Below are positions 39,141-50,413 of a stretch of 64,000 nucleotides of DNA, in pieces. Within the stretch, counting starts at the first letter, position 1. Each line of letters starts with the position of its first letter. The notes beneath the pieces were generated by a model. The model had not been told where the DNA came from, made no database searches, and worked only from the letters and a program-made list of their open reading frames with translations. Position numbers and translations under genes: made by a program. Source of the stretch: Hyphomicrobiales bacterium (GTDB taxonomy: Bacteria > Pseudomonadota > Alphaproteobacteria > Rhizobiales > Rhizobiaceae); contig UCHD01000004.1 in the NCBI GenBank assembly GCA_900472175.1, positions 117,721-181,720 of the forward strand, written 5' to 3'.

Positions 39141-40079
39141 ATGGGACTGGGAATTGGACTGCTTGGGTTTCAGACAACGATTGCACACTCTGTAACTTTG
39201 AGCGGCACGGGCGTACATTCTGGCGCCGAAGTAGCAATCACCTTTCATCCGGCGGAAGCAGACAGCGGCATCGTTTTCCAGCGTGTCGTCGGCGAGCAGA
39301 CGATCAGCGAATTCAAGGCGGTCTCCTCGCAGGTTGGCAATACCGATCTCTGCACCATTCTCGGTTTTTCGCCTGCTACCTCGATCGCCACGATCGAGCA
39401 TGTGATGGCGGCGATCTATGCGCTCGGTCTCGATAACCTTCTGATCGAAGTGCACGGTGCTGAAATGCCGATCATGGATGGCAGCTCGGCTCCGTTCATC
39501 GAGGCTATCGAGCAGAGCGGTATCAAGGCACAGTCGGTCAAGCGCCGCTATATCCGCATCCTCAAGCCTGTCCGTATCGAATCGGGTGCCTCATGGTCGG
39601 AATTCACGCCTTATGACGGCATGCGCTTCGAAGTGGAGATTGATTTCGATTGCCCGCTGATCGGCCGCCAGGCCTGGAAGGGTGACATTACTCCGGCAGT
39701 CTTCAAGACGGAATTGTCACGCGCCCGTACATTCGGCTTCATGCGCGACGTCGAGCGCATGTGGGCGGCTGGCCGCGGCCTTGGCTCGTCGCTCGAAAAT
39801 TCGGTCGTCATTGCCGATGACAACACTGTCATCAATATGGAAGGCCTGCGCTACAAGGACGAATTCGTGCGCCACAAGACGCTGGACGCCGTTGGTGACC
39901 TTGCTCTGGCCGGTGCACCGTTCCTCGGCTGCTACCGTTCGTATCGCGGCGGTCACAAGATGAACGCCCATGCGCTGAAGGCGCTGATGAGCGATCCGAC
40001 GGCCTACGAAATCGTCGAGACAGCAACGCAGCGCCAGCGCTCTGCACCGCGCGAAGTGATTGCCGTCAATGCGCCATAA
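39141..40079 (+). CDS. lpxC: UDP-3-O-acyl-N-acetylglucosamine deacetylase
   Basis: This 312-residue zinc enzyme carries out the committed step of lipid A synthesis. The ligands appear in TIEHVMAAIYALG and in RHKTLDAVGDL (His and Asp); the GHKMNAHAL segment has the later active-site His. The ATG at 39141 follows GAAGGCGAGAAG and gives the usual N-terminus MGLGIGLLGFQTT. It is monocistronic between two terminators. Confidence 0.96.
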   Translation: MGLGIGLLGFQTTIAHSVTLSGTGVHSGAEVAITFHPAEADSGIVFQRVVGEQTISEFKAVSSQVGNTDLCTILGFSPATSIATIEHVMAAIYALGLDNLLIEVHGAEMPIMDGSSAPFIEAIEQSGIKAQSVKRRYIRILKPVRIESGASWSEFTPYDGMRFEVEIDFDCPLIGRQAWKGDITPAVFKTELSRARTFGFMRDVERMWAAGRGLGSSLENSVVIADDNTVINMEGLRYKDEFVRHKTLDAVGDLALAGAPFLGCYRSYRGGHKMNAHALKALMSDPTAYEIVETATQRQRSAPREVIAVNAP

Positions 40080-40130
40080 AGCGCAGCTATTTGTTCCTGA
40101 AAGGGAAAATCTGGTCTGATGTTTGATGAG

Positions 40131-40154
40131 AGCCGGTCTTTTGACCGGCTTTTT
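40131..40154 (+). terminator. Rho-independent terminator of lpxC
   Basis: AGCCGGTC-TTTT-GACCGGCT is a perfect 8-bp stem followed by TTTT. Confidence 0.9.
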
Positions 40155-40280
40155 CATGATGAGACTGCCACAAATTTGCGTTAATCAATCATCATGACGT
40201 TGCGGTCTAGTTGCATCTTGATCTAAAACGCGGTTCATAGGCGGCGGTATTCTTACCGGCGCGGGAGTTGGGATTTACGA

Positions 40281-41147
40281 ATGGTAATTGCAGGCCAGTT
40301 TGAATTGAAGAAGATGGCACGTGTTGTTGTCATTACGCTTGCGGCTTGCGCGGGCAGCGTATTGATCACCGCCTGCCAGAACGATCCCGACATCGACATC
40401 ACCAAGCTGACCGCCGAGACGGATCCGCCGGAAGTGCTCTACAATCAGGGCCTTGCCAACCTGAACGCGGGCAAGACGACGGAGGCGGCGCGTAAGTTCG
40501 ACGCGATCGACCAGCAGCATCCCTTCTCGGAATATGCCCGCAAGGCGCTGGTGATGCGCTCCTTCATCAACTACCGCAACGGCCAATATCAGGACGCCAT
40601 CAATGGGGCGAGCCGCTACCTGAACCTCTATCCCGAATCCGAAGATGCAGCGTACGCGCAGTACATTGTCGGCCTTGCCTATTCCAAGCAGATCCCGGCG
40701 GTGACGCAGGACCAGAAGCCCGCCTTCAAGACCATCGAGGCGATGCAGGCTGTCATCACCAAATATCCTGATTCTGAATATGTCGAGGACGCGCAGGCCA
40801 AGCTGCGTTTTGCCAAGGACCAGCTGGCCGGCAAGGAAATGCAGGTCGGCCGCTACTATCTGGAGCGCAAGGAATATCTGGCCGCGATCACGCGCTTCCG
40901 CTCGGTGGTCGAATCCTATCCGAACACCAATCAGGTCGAAGAGGCGCTGGCGCGTCTGGTCGAAACCTATTTCGCTATGGGCATTACCGGCGAGGCGCAG
41001 ACGGCGGCAGCCGTTCTTGGTCACAACTATCCGGATAGCCAGTGGTATTCCGACAGCTACAAGCTTCTGAAGTCCAGTGGCCTGGAGCCGCGTGAAAACG
41101 GTAACTCGTGGATTTCGCGCGCAGGCAAGCAGCTTCTGGGCGCCTAG
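40281..41147 (+). CDS. bamD: Outer membrane protein assembly factor BamD (lipoprotein)
   Basis: This 288-residue protein has a lipoprotein signal ending LITAC and TPR-like helical repeats beginning [19 protein letters not shown], as in BamD/ComL/YfiO. It is the essential lipoprotein partner of BamA in inserting beta-barrels. The N-terminus before the signal is somewhat long ([11 protein letters not shown]...); a start at the MARVV methionine (40314) would also fit. recN follows after 28 bp, the usual alphaproteobacterial order. Confidence 0.94.
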   Translation: MVIAGQFELKKMARVVVITLAACAGSVLITACQNDPDIDITKLTAETDPPEVLYNQGLANLNAGKTTEAARKFDAIDQQHPFSEYARKALVMRSFINYRNGQYQDAINGASRYLNLYPESEDAAYAQYIVGLAYSKQIPAVTQDQKPAFKTIEAMQAVITKYPDSEYVEDAQAKLRFAKDQLAGKEMQVGRYYLERKEYLAAITRFRSVVESYPNTNQVEEALARLVETYFAMGITGEAQTAAAVLGHNYPDSQWYSDSYKLLKSSGLEPRENGNSWISRAGKQLLGA

Positions 41148-41175
41148 GATCGACAGCGAAGAGATTTGAACCGGG

Positions 41176-42849
41176 ATGCTTTCACAGATTGCGATCCGCG
41201 ATATCGTCCTGATCGAACGGCTTGATCTGTCCTTCGATGCCGGCCTGTCCGTGCTGACCGGCGAGACCGGGGCCGGGAAATCCATCCTGCTCGATAGCCT
41301 ATCTCTGGCCCTTGGCGGCCGGGGCGACGGTTCGCTCGTTCGCCACGGCGGCGACAAGGGGCAGGTGACGGCGGTCTTCGATGTTAGCATGGCACATCCG
41401 GCCCGGCTTCTCGTTCGCGAAAATGGCATCGATGACGACGGCGACCTGATTTTCCGCCGGGTGCAATCGGCCGATGGCCGCACCAAGGCCTATGTCAACG
41501 ACCAACCCGTATCTGTCCAGCTGATGCGCCAGGCAGGGCAGTTGCTGGTCGAAATCCATGGCCAGCATGACGACCGCGCTCTTGTCGATACCCATGCCCA
41601 CCGCACCCTTCTTGATGCCTTCGGTGGTCTTGCCGAGGAAGCGCAGGCGGTGTCCGGGCTTTACCGCATCTGGAAGGATGCCGAGCGGACGTTGAAGAAG
41701 CACCGCGATAAGGTCGAGGCTGCTGCCCGTGAGGCCGATTATCTGCGCTCCTCCGTCGAAGAACTCGAAGCGCTGTCGCCACAAGATGGAGAAGAAGACG
41801 ATCTTGCCGAGCGCCGTTCGCGGATGATGAAGGCCGAGCGCATCGCAGTCGACATCAATGAAGCGAGCGAGTTTCTCAATGGCAACGGTTCGCCGGTTCC
41901 GCTGATTGCCTCTATGGTGCGCAGGCTGGAACGCAAGAGCCACGAAGCGCCAGGTCTTCTTGAAGAGACTGTCGAGCTTTTGGACGCAGCCCTCAACCAG
42001 CTTTCCGACGCCCAGATGGCAGTCGAGGCGGCGCTGCGCAAGACTGAATATGATCCGAAAGAACTGGAGCGGGTCGAGGAGCGGCTGTTTGCGCTGCGCG
42101 CCGCCGCCCGCAAATATTCCGTACCGGTGACGTCGCTACCGGCGCTGGCCGTGCGGATGATCTCCGATCTTGCTGATCTGGATGCCGGCGAAGAAAAGCT
42201 GAAACAGCTGGAAGCTCAGCTTAGCCTGACCAAGGGCGCTTTTGACGCAGCGGCTGTGGCCCTGTCGGCCAAGCGTCACAATACGGCAACGGCACTGTCT
42301 GACGCCGTCATGGCAGAGCTCCCGGCGTTGAAGCTCGAGCGTGCCCGGTTCATGGTCGAAGTGACGTCCGATCCTGATGTTGCCGCTGCCGAAGGCATCG
42401 ATGTTGTCGAGTTCCACGTTCAGACCAATCCTGGTACCCGGCCCGGGCCGATCATGAAGGTTGCGTCGGGCGGCGAGCTGTCGCGCTTTCTGCTGGCGCT
42501 CAAAGTGGCGCTTGCCGATCGCGGTTCGGCGCCGACGCTGGTCTTCGATGAAATCGACACCGGGGTTGGCGGTGCGGTGGCGGATGCTATTGGCCAGCGG
42601 CTGAAGCGGCTGTCGAAAACCGTTCAGGTTCTGTCCGTCACCCATGCGCCGCAGGTGGCGGCACGGGCTGCGACGCATCTCTTGATCTCAAAAGGGCCTT
42701 CGGTGGAAAAAGCCGAAACCATCGCCACCCGCGTCGCCCGGATGGACGACAAGGCCCGTACCGAAGAGATCGCCCGCATGCTGGCGGGGGCCTCCGTCAC
42801 CGACGAGGCGAGGGCGGCTGCAGCAAGTTTGCTGGCAGGCAACGGGTAG
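41176..42849 (+). CDS. recN: DNA repair ATPase RecN
   Basis: This 557-residue SMC-like ATPase acts in double-strand-break repair. It has Walker A GETGAGKSILLDSL (about residues 28-41), a central coiled coil, ABC signature SGGELSRFLLALK and Walker B LVFDEIDTGVGG. Length is normal. It lies between bamD and ligA, probably co-transcribed with bamD. Confidence 0.96.
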   Translation: MLSQIAIRDIVLIERLDLSFDAGLSVLTGETGAGKSILLDSLSLALGGRGDGSLVRHGGDKGQVTAVFDVSMAHPARLLVRENGIDDDGDLIFRRVQSADGRTKAYVNDQPVSVQLMRQAGQLLVEIHGQHDDRALVDTHAHRTLLDAFGGLAEEAQAVSGLYRIWKDAERTLKKHRDKVEAAAREADYLRSSVEELEALSPQDGEEDDLAERRSRMMKAERIAVDINEASEFLNGNGSPVPLIASMVRRLERKSHEAPGLLEETVELLDAALNQLSDAQMAVEAALRKTEYDPKELERVEERLFALRAAARKYSVPVTSLPALAVRMISDLADLDAGEEKLKQLEAQLSLTKGAFDAAAVALSAKRHNTATALSDAVMAELPALKLERARFMVEVTSDPDVAAAEGIDVVEFHVQTNPGTRPGPIMKVASGGELSRFLLALKVALADRGSAPTLVFDEIDTGVGGAVADAIGQRLKRLSKTVQVLSVTHAPQVAARAATHLLISKGPSVEKAETIATRVARMDDKARTEEIARMLAGASVTDEARAAAASLLAGNG

Positions 42850-42906
42850 TTCTATCCCTGTTGCGAAGGGGAGGGAGCATCTTCCCATTCCCCGAAAATT
42901 CTCTAA

Positions 42907-45093
<2,187 letters not shown>

Positions 45094-45159
45094 TCGCTCT
45101 TCCGTTGCCTTAAAAAGCTTCCCTCGATCCCCTGTCTTCTCTATGAGCACTGCCAGATT

Positions 45160-45177
45160 ATGACAGTTTCGTGACAA
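45160..45177 (-). promoter_or_regulatory. Pho box upstream of DUF47-pit operon
   Basis: The minus strand reads TTGTCAC-GAAA-CTGTCAT, two 7-mers spaced 4 bases apart. The downstream half is a perfect CTGTCAT and the other matches 6 of 7 allowing Y. It lies 23 bp before the first start codon. In Sinorhizobium meliloti PhoB is known to repress the homologous orfA-pit operon; here this is inferred. Confidence 0.8.
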
Positions 45178-45199
45178 CGCGAAGATAGGTGGATGAACA

Positions 45200-45844
45200 A
45201 TGCTGGGTTGGTTTCGCAAGCTGATGCCGCGCGAAGACAAGTTCTTCGAGCTCTTCGAGGCGCATTCGCGCACGGTCGTCGGCGCCGCCGAGGCGATGAA
45301 AGCCTTGCTTGCCGGCGAGGGGGATCTTGATGCCCATTGCGACCGGATCATCGCCCTTGAAGATCAGGCCGACGCGATTACCCGTGACGTCTTGCAGGCC
45401 GTTCGCCTAAGCTTCATCACGCCGTTCGACCGCGGTGACATCAAGGATCTGATCCAGTCGATGGATGATGCCATCGACATGATGCACAAGACGGTCAAGA
45501 CCATCCGGCTATTTGAGCAGACGAGTTTTGATCCCCGCATGCGCGAAATGGGCGTGCTGATCATCGATTCTGCCCGGCTGGTTGCGGAAGCCATTCCGCT
45601 GCTCGACCGCATCGGCGCCAATGTGCCGCGCCTGACTGCCATTGCCGAGGAAGTGACGCGGCTTGAAGGTCGTTCCGACCAGTTGCATGACGAGGGCCTC
45701 AAGGATCTGTTCCGCCGCCACGGGGCTTCCAACTCGATGGCCTATATCATTGGCAGCGAGATCTATGGCGAGCTGGAAAAGATCGTCGACCGTTTTGAGG
45801 ATGTCGTCAATGAAATCAGCGGCATCGTGATCGAGAACGTCTGA
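45200..45844 (+). CDS. DUF47 (PhoU-like) phosphate transport accessory protein
   Basis: This 214-residue all-helical protein of the DUF47/PhoU-like family starts MLGWFRKLMPREDKFFELFEAHS, with repeated acidic metal-binding helices. It is encoded directly before pit, overlapping by 1 nt (TGATG), as in rhizobial orfA-pit, and is thought to modulate the low-affinity transporter. A Pho box lies just upstream. Confidence 0.92.
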   Translation: MLGWFRKLMPREDKFFELFEAHSRTVVGAAEAMKALLAGEGDLDAHCDRIIALEDQADAITRDVLQAVRLSFITPFDRGDIKDLIQSMDDAIDMMHKTVKTIRLFEQTSFDPRMREMGVLIIDSARLVAEAIPLLDRIGANVPRLTAIAEEVTRLEGRSDQLHDEGLKDLFRRHGASNSMAYIIGSEIYGELEKIVDRFEDVVNEISGIVIENV

Positions 45845-46845
45845 TGGACGCGACCCTCGCCCTGCCGTTGCTTATCGCCCTGATCGGCGTTGCGCTGTTC
45901 TTCGATTTTCTCAACGGCCTGCACGACGCCGCCAATTCGATCGCCACGATCGTCTCGACGCGGGTGTTGCGGCCGCAATATGCCGTCATGTGGGCGGCGT
46001 TCTTCAACTTCATCGCCTTCCTGTTCTTCGGCCTGCATGTCGCCGAGACGCTCGGAACCGGGATCATAGACCCCTCCATCGTCACGCCGCAGGTGATCTT
46101 TGCCGCCTTGATGGGGGCGATCATCTGGAACATTGTGACGTGGATTTTCGGCATTCCCTCCAGTTCGTCGCATGCGCTGGTGGGCGGGCTGGTTGGCGCC
46201 GGCCTTGCCAAGACCGGGGGCGATGCGATCGTTCTGACCGGCCTTCTGAAGACGGTCGGTGCCATCTTCATGTCGCCGATGATCGGTTTCATGCTCGCAC
46301 TGCTGCTGGTGCTGATCGTGTCCTGGGTCTGCCTGCGGCAGACGCCGTTTGCCGTCGACCGCAGCTTTCGCGGTCTCCAGTTCATTTCCGCCTCGCTCTA
46401 CTCGCTCGGCCACGGCGGCAACGATGCGCAGAAGACCATGGGCATCATCGCCGTGCTGCTGTTCAGCCAGGGCTATCTCGGCGACACGTTCTTCGTGCCG
46501 TTCTGGGTGGTCATCACCTGCCAGTCGGCCATGGCGCTCGGCACCCTGTTTGGCGGCTGGCGGATCGTCCACACGATGGGCTCGAAGATCACCAAGCTCA
46601 ATCCGATGCAGGGTTTTTGCGCGGAAACCGGCGGAGCGATCACGCTGTTTGCGGCGACTTGGCTCGGCATTCCCGTTTCGACCACGCACACGATCACCGG
46701 TGCCATCATCGGTGTCGGTGCCGCACGGCGTGTCTCGGCGGTACGCTGGGGGCTGGCGGGCAATATCCTGATCGCCTGGATCGTCACCCTGCCGGCGGCG
46801 GCGTTGATATCCGCGCTGTTCTATTTCCTGGTTGGCCTGCTTTAA
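45844..46845 (+). CDS. pit: Low-affinity inorganic phosphate transporter Pit
   Basis: This 333-residue PiT-family membrane protein has two internal repeats with the signature DFLNGLHDAANSIATIVSTRVL near the start and SLGHGGNDAQKTMG in the second half. It takes up phosphate by proton or metal-phosphate symport at the inner membrane. It is co-transcribed with the DUF47 gene under a Pho box, so its expression probably falls when phosphate is scarce. Confidence 0.94.
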   Translation: MDATLALPLLIALIGVALFFDFLNGLHDAANSIATIVSTRVLRPQYAVMWAAFFNFIAFLFFGLHVAETLGTGIIDPSIVTPQVIFAALMGAIIWNIVTWIFGIPSSSSHALVGGLVGAGLAKTGGDAIVLTGLLKTVGAIFMSPMIGFMLALLLVLIVSWVCLRQTPFAVDRSFRGLQFISASLYSLGHGGNDAQKTMGIIAVLLFSQGYLGDTFFVPFWVVITCQSAMALGTLFGGWRIVHTMGSKITKLNPMQGFCAETGGAITLFAATWLGIPVSTTHTITGAIIGVGAARRVSAVRWGLAGNILIAWIVTLPAAALISALFYFLVGLL

Positions 46846-46881
46846 GCGAACAGGCTGCCCACGAAGAGGTCGTGTTGGGCT

Positions 46882-49080
46882 TCAGTTCAGCTGCCGTGCC
46901 GGTTGCCCGGCGATGCCGATGGCGAGCAGCACTGCTGTCTGGTCCGGAGGTAGCGCCCTGCCGTAGCGATAGCCTTGACCCGCCTTGCAGCCGAGCCGCC
47001 GCAAGGCACGTTCCTGCTCTTCGGTTTCGATGCCCTCGGCAATTGTTTCGAGGCCCAGTTCGGCGCTCATCATCAGCATTGCCCTGGTGATGGCCGCATC
47101 ATGCGGGTTCTCCGTCATCTCGCTGATAAAGCTCCGGTCGATCTTCAATGTGGTCAGCGGAAATCGCTGCAACGAACTTAAGGACGCAAAGCCGGTGCCA
47201 AAATCGTCGAAGGCAATGCCGACCCCGAGATCACGCAGGCGGTGCACGGCGGCAAAGGCATTGTCGTCGTTCAGCAGCGCTATCGTCTCCGTTACCTCAA
47301 GGCCAAGCGCCGACGGCGGCAGCTTGTGATCGGCAAGCGCGCTTATGACATGCTGGACGAGCGTACCGGCCCGGTATTGGGCCGCAAACAGGTTGACGTT
47401 GACCTTGATCAGCGGCAGGCCGATCGCCCGCCATTCCGCCGCCTGACGGCAGGCTTCGCGCAAAACCCACCAACCGACCGGTAAAGCGAGCGAGCTTGAT
47501 TCGACGGCCGGCAGGAAGTCCGTGGGATAAAGCAGGCCCAGCCGGGGGTGCCGCCAGCGGATCAGCGCTTCGACACCAAGGATATGGCCGTCTTCCAGCG
47601 AGACCTGCGGCTGATAGTACAAGACAAGTTCGCCATTCTTCAGCGCCCGCAGCAGCTCGTCCTGGGTGGCCCGCCGGGCGAGAGACGCGCTGCGCATTTC
47701 GGGCTCGAACATCATCATGGTGCCGCCACCGGCCTGTTTCGCCCGGTAGAGTGCGAAATCGGCGCTGGCGAGCAATTCTTCGGCATCGGCGCCATGCTGC
47801 GGCGCAAGCGCAATGCCGATAGATGCCGCGAGTTGCAAAACGTTGCCGCCGACATCGAACGGTGCTTCGAAGGCCGAAAGAGCCGCGTCGATCGCTCTCA
47901 TTGCCTCATGGGCGGATCGGTCGCCCGGTAGCAGGATGGCGAATTTGTCACCGCCGAAGCGCGCCACGCTGACATTGGCGGCGAGAACCGATGGCAGCCG
48001 GACCGCGACAGCCTGTAGCAGGGCATCCCCGACGGCATGGCCCAGGCTGTCGTTGACATCCTTGAAGCCGTCGAGATCAATGAGGGCAACGGTTGCAGCC
48101 CGTTTTTCCGACAGCACATCCTGCAGCAGGTTTTCAAACCGGTGCCGGTTGTTGAGGCCCGTCAACGTATCCTGATTGGCCATTCTGAGCAGCCGGGCAT
48201 CGCGCTCGCGCCGGTCGGTAATGTCGCGGATAACCGCCCCCATGCCGACCCCGCGCTCGTCATTCCACAGTGACAGTGAAATCTCGATCGGCACCTCGGT
48301 CTGGTCGCGTTTGCGGGCCACCACTTCGACGGTCTTGCCGATCAGCTTTGTCGTGCCTCCCGCCAGAACCCGCGCAAGGCCAGCGTGATGGGCGCCGCGA
48401 AACCGGTCCGGAATAATGATGTCGATCAATTGGCCGACCATTTCGTCCTGGCGGTAGCCGAAGAGGTTGAGCGCCGCTCGATTGACGAATTCGATCCGCC
48501 CCGCCGCATCGATCGCGAAGAAAGCCAATTCCGTCGCGTCTGAAAAATTCATCACCGTCGAGCGGATGATCTCCGCGCGGCGCAGGCGCATCTGTTCCAT
48601 GACCAGTGCGCCGAGAAGTTTGAGCGTTGTCTTTTGGTGTTCGTTGAAATCGCTTCGAGGCACCGTATCGGCAATGCACAGTGCACCAATGCGAAAGCCC
48701 TCGGCAGTGGTCAGCGGAGTACCGGCATAGAACCGGATGTAGGGCGATCCGGTGACCAACGGATTACCGGAAAAACGGGGATCTTCGAGCATGTCATTGA
48801 TAACGAGAGTCTCACCGCTCTTAATCGTATGGGTGCAGACCGACAGGGAACGGGCGATATCGGGGACACTGATCCCATGCAGGGCCTTGAAACGCTGCAT
48901 ATCTTTTTCGACCAGTGTGATGAAAGCCATCGGTGCGTCGAAAAGTTGGGCGGCAAGGTGAGCGATCGTATCAAAGCGCGGTTCTGCCGCCGTCCCGGCG
49001 ATCCACAGGTTTGACAGCGCCTCCAATCGGCCGCGCTCTATCTTGCCGCTCGTGTCCGCATTAGCCGTATCCGTGTCCAT
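46882..49080 (-). CDS. GAF-PAS-GGDEF-EAL protein with altered GGDKF signature
   Basis: This 732-residue cytosolic sensor has a GAF domain (about residues 30-165), a PAS domain (about 175-290), a GGDEF domain and an EAL domain. The cyclase signature reads GGDKF (376-380): Lys replaces the Glu needed for catalysis, so cyclase activity is unlikely although GTP may still bind. EAL is intact, with VEALIRW (503-509), FDDFGTGFAS (624-633), LKIDRS and AEGIETEEQ, so it is probably a c-di-GMP phosphodiesterase. The GAF domain lacks an obvious bilin Cys. It has no neighbours in operon. Confidence 0.93.
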   Translation of the reverse strand: MDTDTANADTSGKIERGRLEALSNLWIAGTAAEPRFDTIAHLAAQLFDAPMAFITLVEKDMQRFKALHGISVPDIARSLSVCTHTIKSGETLVINDMLEDPRFSGNPLVTGSPYIRFYAGTPLTTAEGFRIGALCIADTVPRSDFNEHQKTTLKLLGALVMEQMRLRRAEIIRSTVMNFSDATELAFFAIDAAGRIEFVNRAALNLFGYRQDEMVGQLIDIIIPDRFRGAHHAGLARVLAGGTTKLIGKTVEVVARKRDQTEVPIEISLSLWNDERGVGMGAVIRDITDRRERDARLLRMANQDTLTGLNNRHRFENLLQDVLSEKRAATVALIDLDGFKDVNDSLGHAVGDALLQAVAVRLPSVLAANVSVARFGGDKFAILLPGDRSAHEAMRAIDAALSAFEAPFDVGGNVLQLAASIGIALAPQHGADAEELLASADFALYRAKQAGGGTMMMFEPEMRSASLARRATQDELLRALKNGELVLYYQPQVSLEDGHILGVEALIRWRHPRLGLLYPTDFLPAVESSSLALPVGWWVLREACRQAAEWRAIGLPLIKVNVNLFAAQYRAGTLVQHVISALADHKLPPSALGLEVTETIALLNDDNAFAAVHRLRDLGVGIAFDDFGTGFASLSSLQRFPLTTLKIDRSFISEMTENPHDAAITRAMLMMSAELGLETIAEGIETEEQERALRRLGCKAGQGYRYGRALPPDQTAVLLAIGIAGQPARQLN

Positions 49081-49473
49081 CCGAAATCCCGATTTGATTC
49101 AGTGGTGGTGGCATTTCTTTCGCCGGCAATCGATGATTGCTGGCCTGTATTGTCGTGAAGGTAGTTGGAACCTGTTATCAAGGGCTGAACAGATTCCGCT
49201 TATTGTATTATATATTACTTTTGCGTGTATTGCCGTAGGATAATGCTGTTCCCTCATTAATGGTTTTGCCCGCATGGCACTGCGGCCGTCCCATGTCGGG
49301 CAGGGGCTCTCTGGATTATCGGTAATAAAAATGGAAATCGACCTGATGCATTGCACCAATGCTTCCCGGCTTTCTTTGTAAATTCGGCGCGACACCTGTC
49401 GTCAAATAGTATCCTATGGGCCAGGCGGTCAAAGAACTGCCGTGTCAACCGGAACCCGAGGAACACGCAAGCG

Positions 49474-50220
49474 ATGAAACTGGCCACTCTGAAAGACAGT
49501 ACACGCGACGGCAAACTCGTCGTCGTCTCCAAGGATCTGACCCGCTGCTCGGAAGTCGGCCATATTGCCCGCACGCTTCAGGCCGCAATCGATGACTGGG
49601 CTCATGCCGGTCCCCGGTTGGCGCGGGTTGCCATCGGCGTTGAAACCGGCGCACAGCCGACAATGCGGTTTCATGAGCACGACGCTGCTTCACCGTTGCC
49701 GCGCGCGTTTTTCTGGGTTGGTGGCGCCGGTGGCTTTACCGGCCCGCGCGATCCCGTCTCGGTTAAGGACGGGGCTTCGAATATTTCGGCGGCCGCCCAG
49801 CTTGCCTTGATTGTCGATGACGTCGATGTGCAGGCGGGTGCCGACGAAGCAAAGCAGGCCATTCTCCTCGTTCTGCTTGCCAATGATGTTTCCGCCGATG
49901 GAGCCGTTGCTGCTTCCTCGTTTTCGCCAGTTGCAGTCACCCCGGATGAATTGGGCGGCGGGGCAGATCTCTCGTTGATCGTGCGCTGCAACAACAAGCC
50001 GGTCGATGGCGGCAAGGGTGGAACCAAGGACAACGCCAGTGCCGTCGTTGCAGCGGCCGTGAAACGGCCGCTGATCGCAGGCAGCATCGTCGCGACCGGC
50101 TCGTGCTTCCTCAACACTCCCTTGCAAGCGGGTGACGTGGTTCGCATCGAAATGAACGACAAGGCGGGACACTCGATCTTCGGCGCTATCGAGCAGACGG
50201 TCGAAGCCCGCGGCAAATGA
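49474..50220 (+). CDS. Shortened FAH-like protein, probably catalytically dead
   Basis: The 248-residue protein clearly belongs to the fumarylacetoacetate hydrolase family in its N-terminal ~95 residues (MKLATLKDSTRDGKL, PTMRFHEHDAASPLPRAF, GPRDPV) and at SFSPVAVTPDEL (149-160). It is much shorter than the usual ~330 residues. Where the family has a GExE-type metal site, it reads NISAAAQLALI (103-113), without Glu. The segment between LLANDVS and SFSPV lacks the catalytic GFxxQSKP stretch. The frame is intact and the C-terminus DVVRIEMNDKAGHSIFGAIEQ is conserved. It may be a structural or regulatory relic. The 393-bp upstream gap holds an A/T-rich stretch near 49190-49260 and no gene. Confidence 0.8.
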   Translation: MKLATLKDSTRDGKLVVVSKDLTRCSEVGHIARTLQAAIDDWAHAGPRLARVAIGVETGAQPTMRFHEHDAASPLPRAFFWVGGAGGFTGPRDPVSVKDGASNISAAAQLALIVDDVDVQAGADEAKQAILLVLLANDVSADGAVAASSFSPVAVTPDELGGGADLSLIVRCNNKPVDGGKGGTKDNASAVVAAAVKRPLIAGSIVATGSCFLNTPLQAGDVVRIEMNDKAGHSIFGAIEQTVEARGK

Positions 50221-50226
50221 CCAGAC

Positions 50227-50258
50227 CGGGCTCCGGGGCAACCGGAGCCCGTTTCTCC
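50227..50258 (+). terminator. Terminator of FAH-like gene
   Basis: CGGGCTCCGG (50227-50236) pairs with CCGGAGCCCG (50242-50251), followed by TTTCTCC. Confidence 0.8.
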
Positions 50259-50413
50259 TCGTGATAATTCTTGCCTTCGATTCTTGAATTGTCTTTTTGC
50301 ACTGCACACGTTAGGAAACCGCACCGGGTTTCGTGTGGATGCCCCAAGCAAAGACCCGGCAAGGCCAGCCGTCGCCAACACGGCGGCATGCTTGCGGATT
50401 GGAGGATCCCGAG

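Noticed and set aside
50255..50413. Riboswitch (cobalamin or pan-type) in the panC leader
   Set aside because: The signature bases of those families are absent; only short hairpins are seen.
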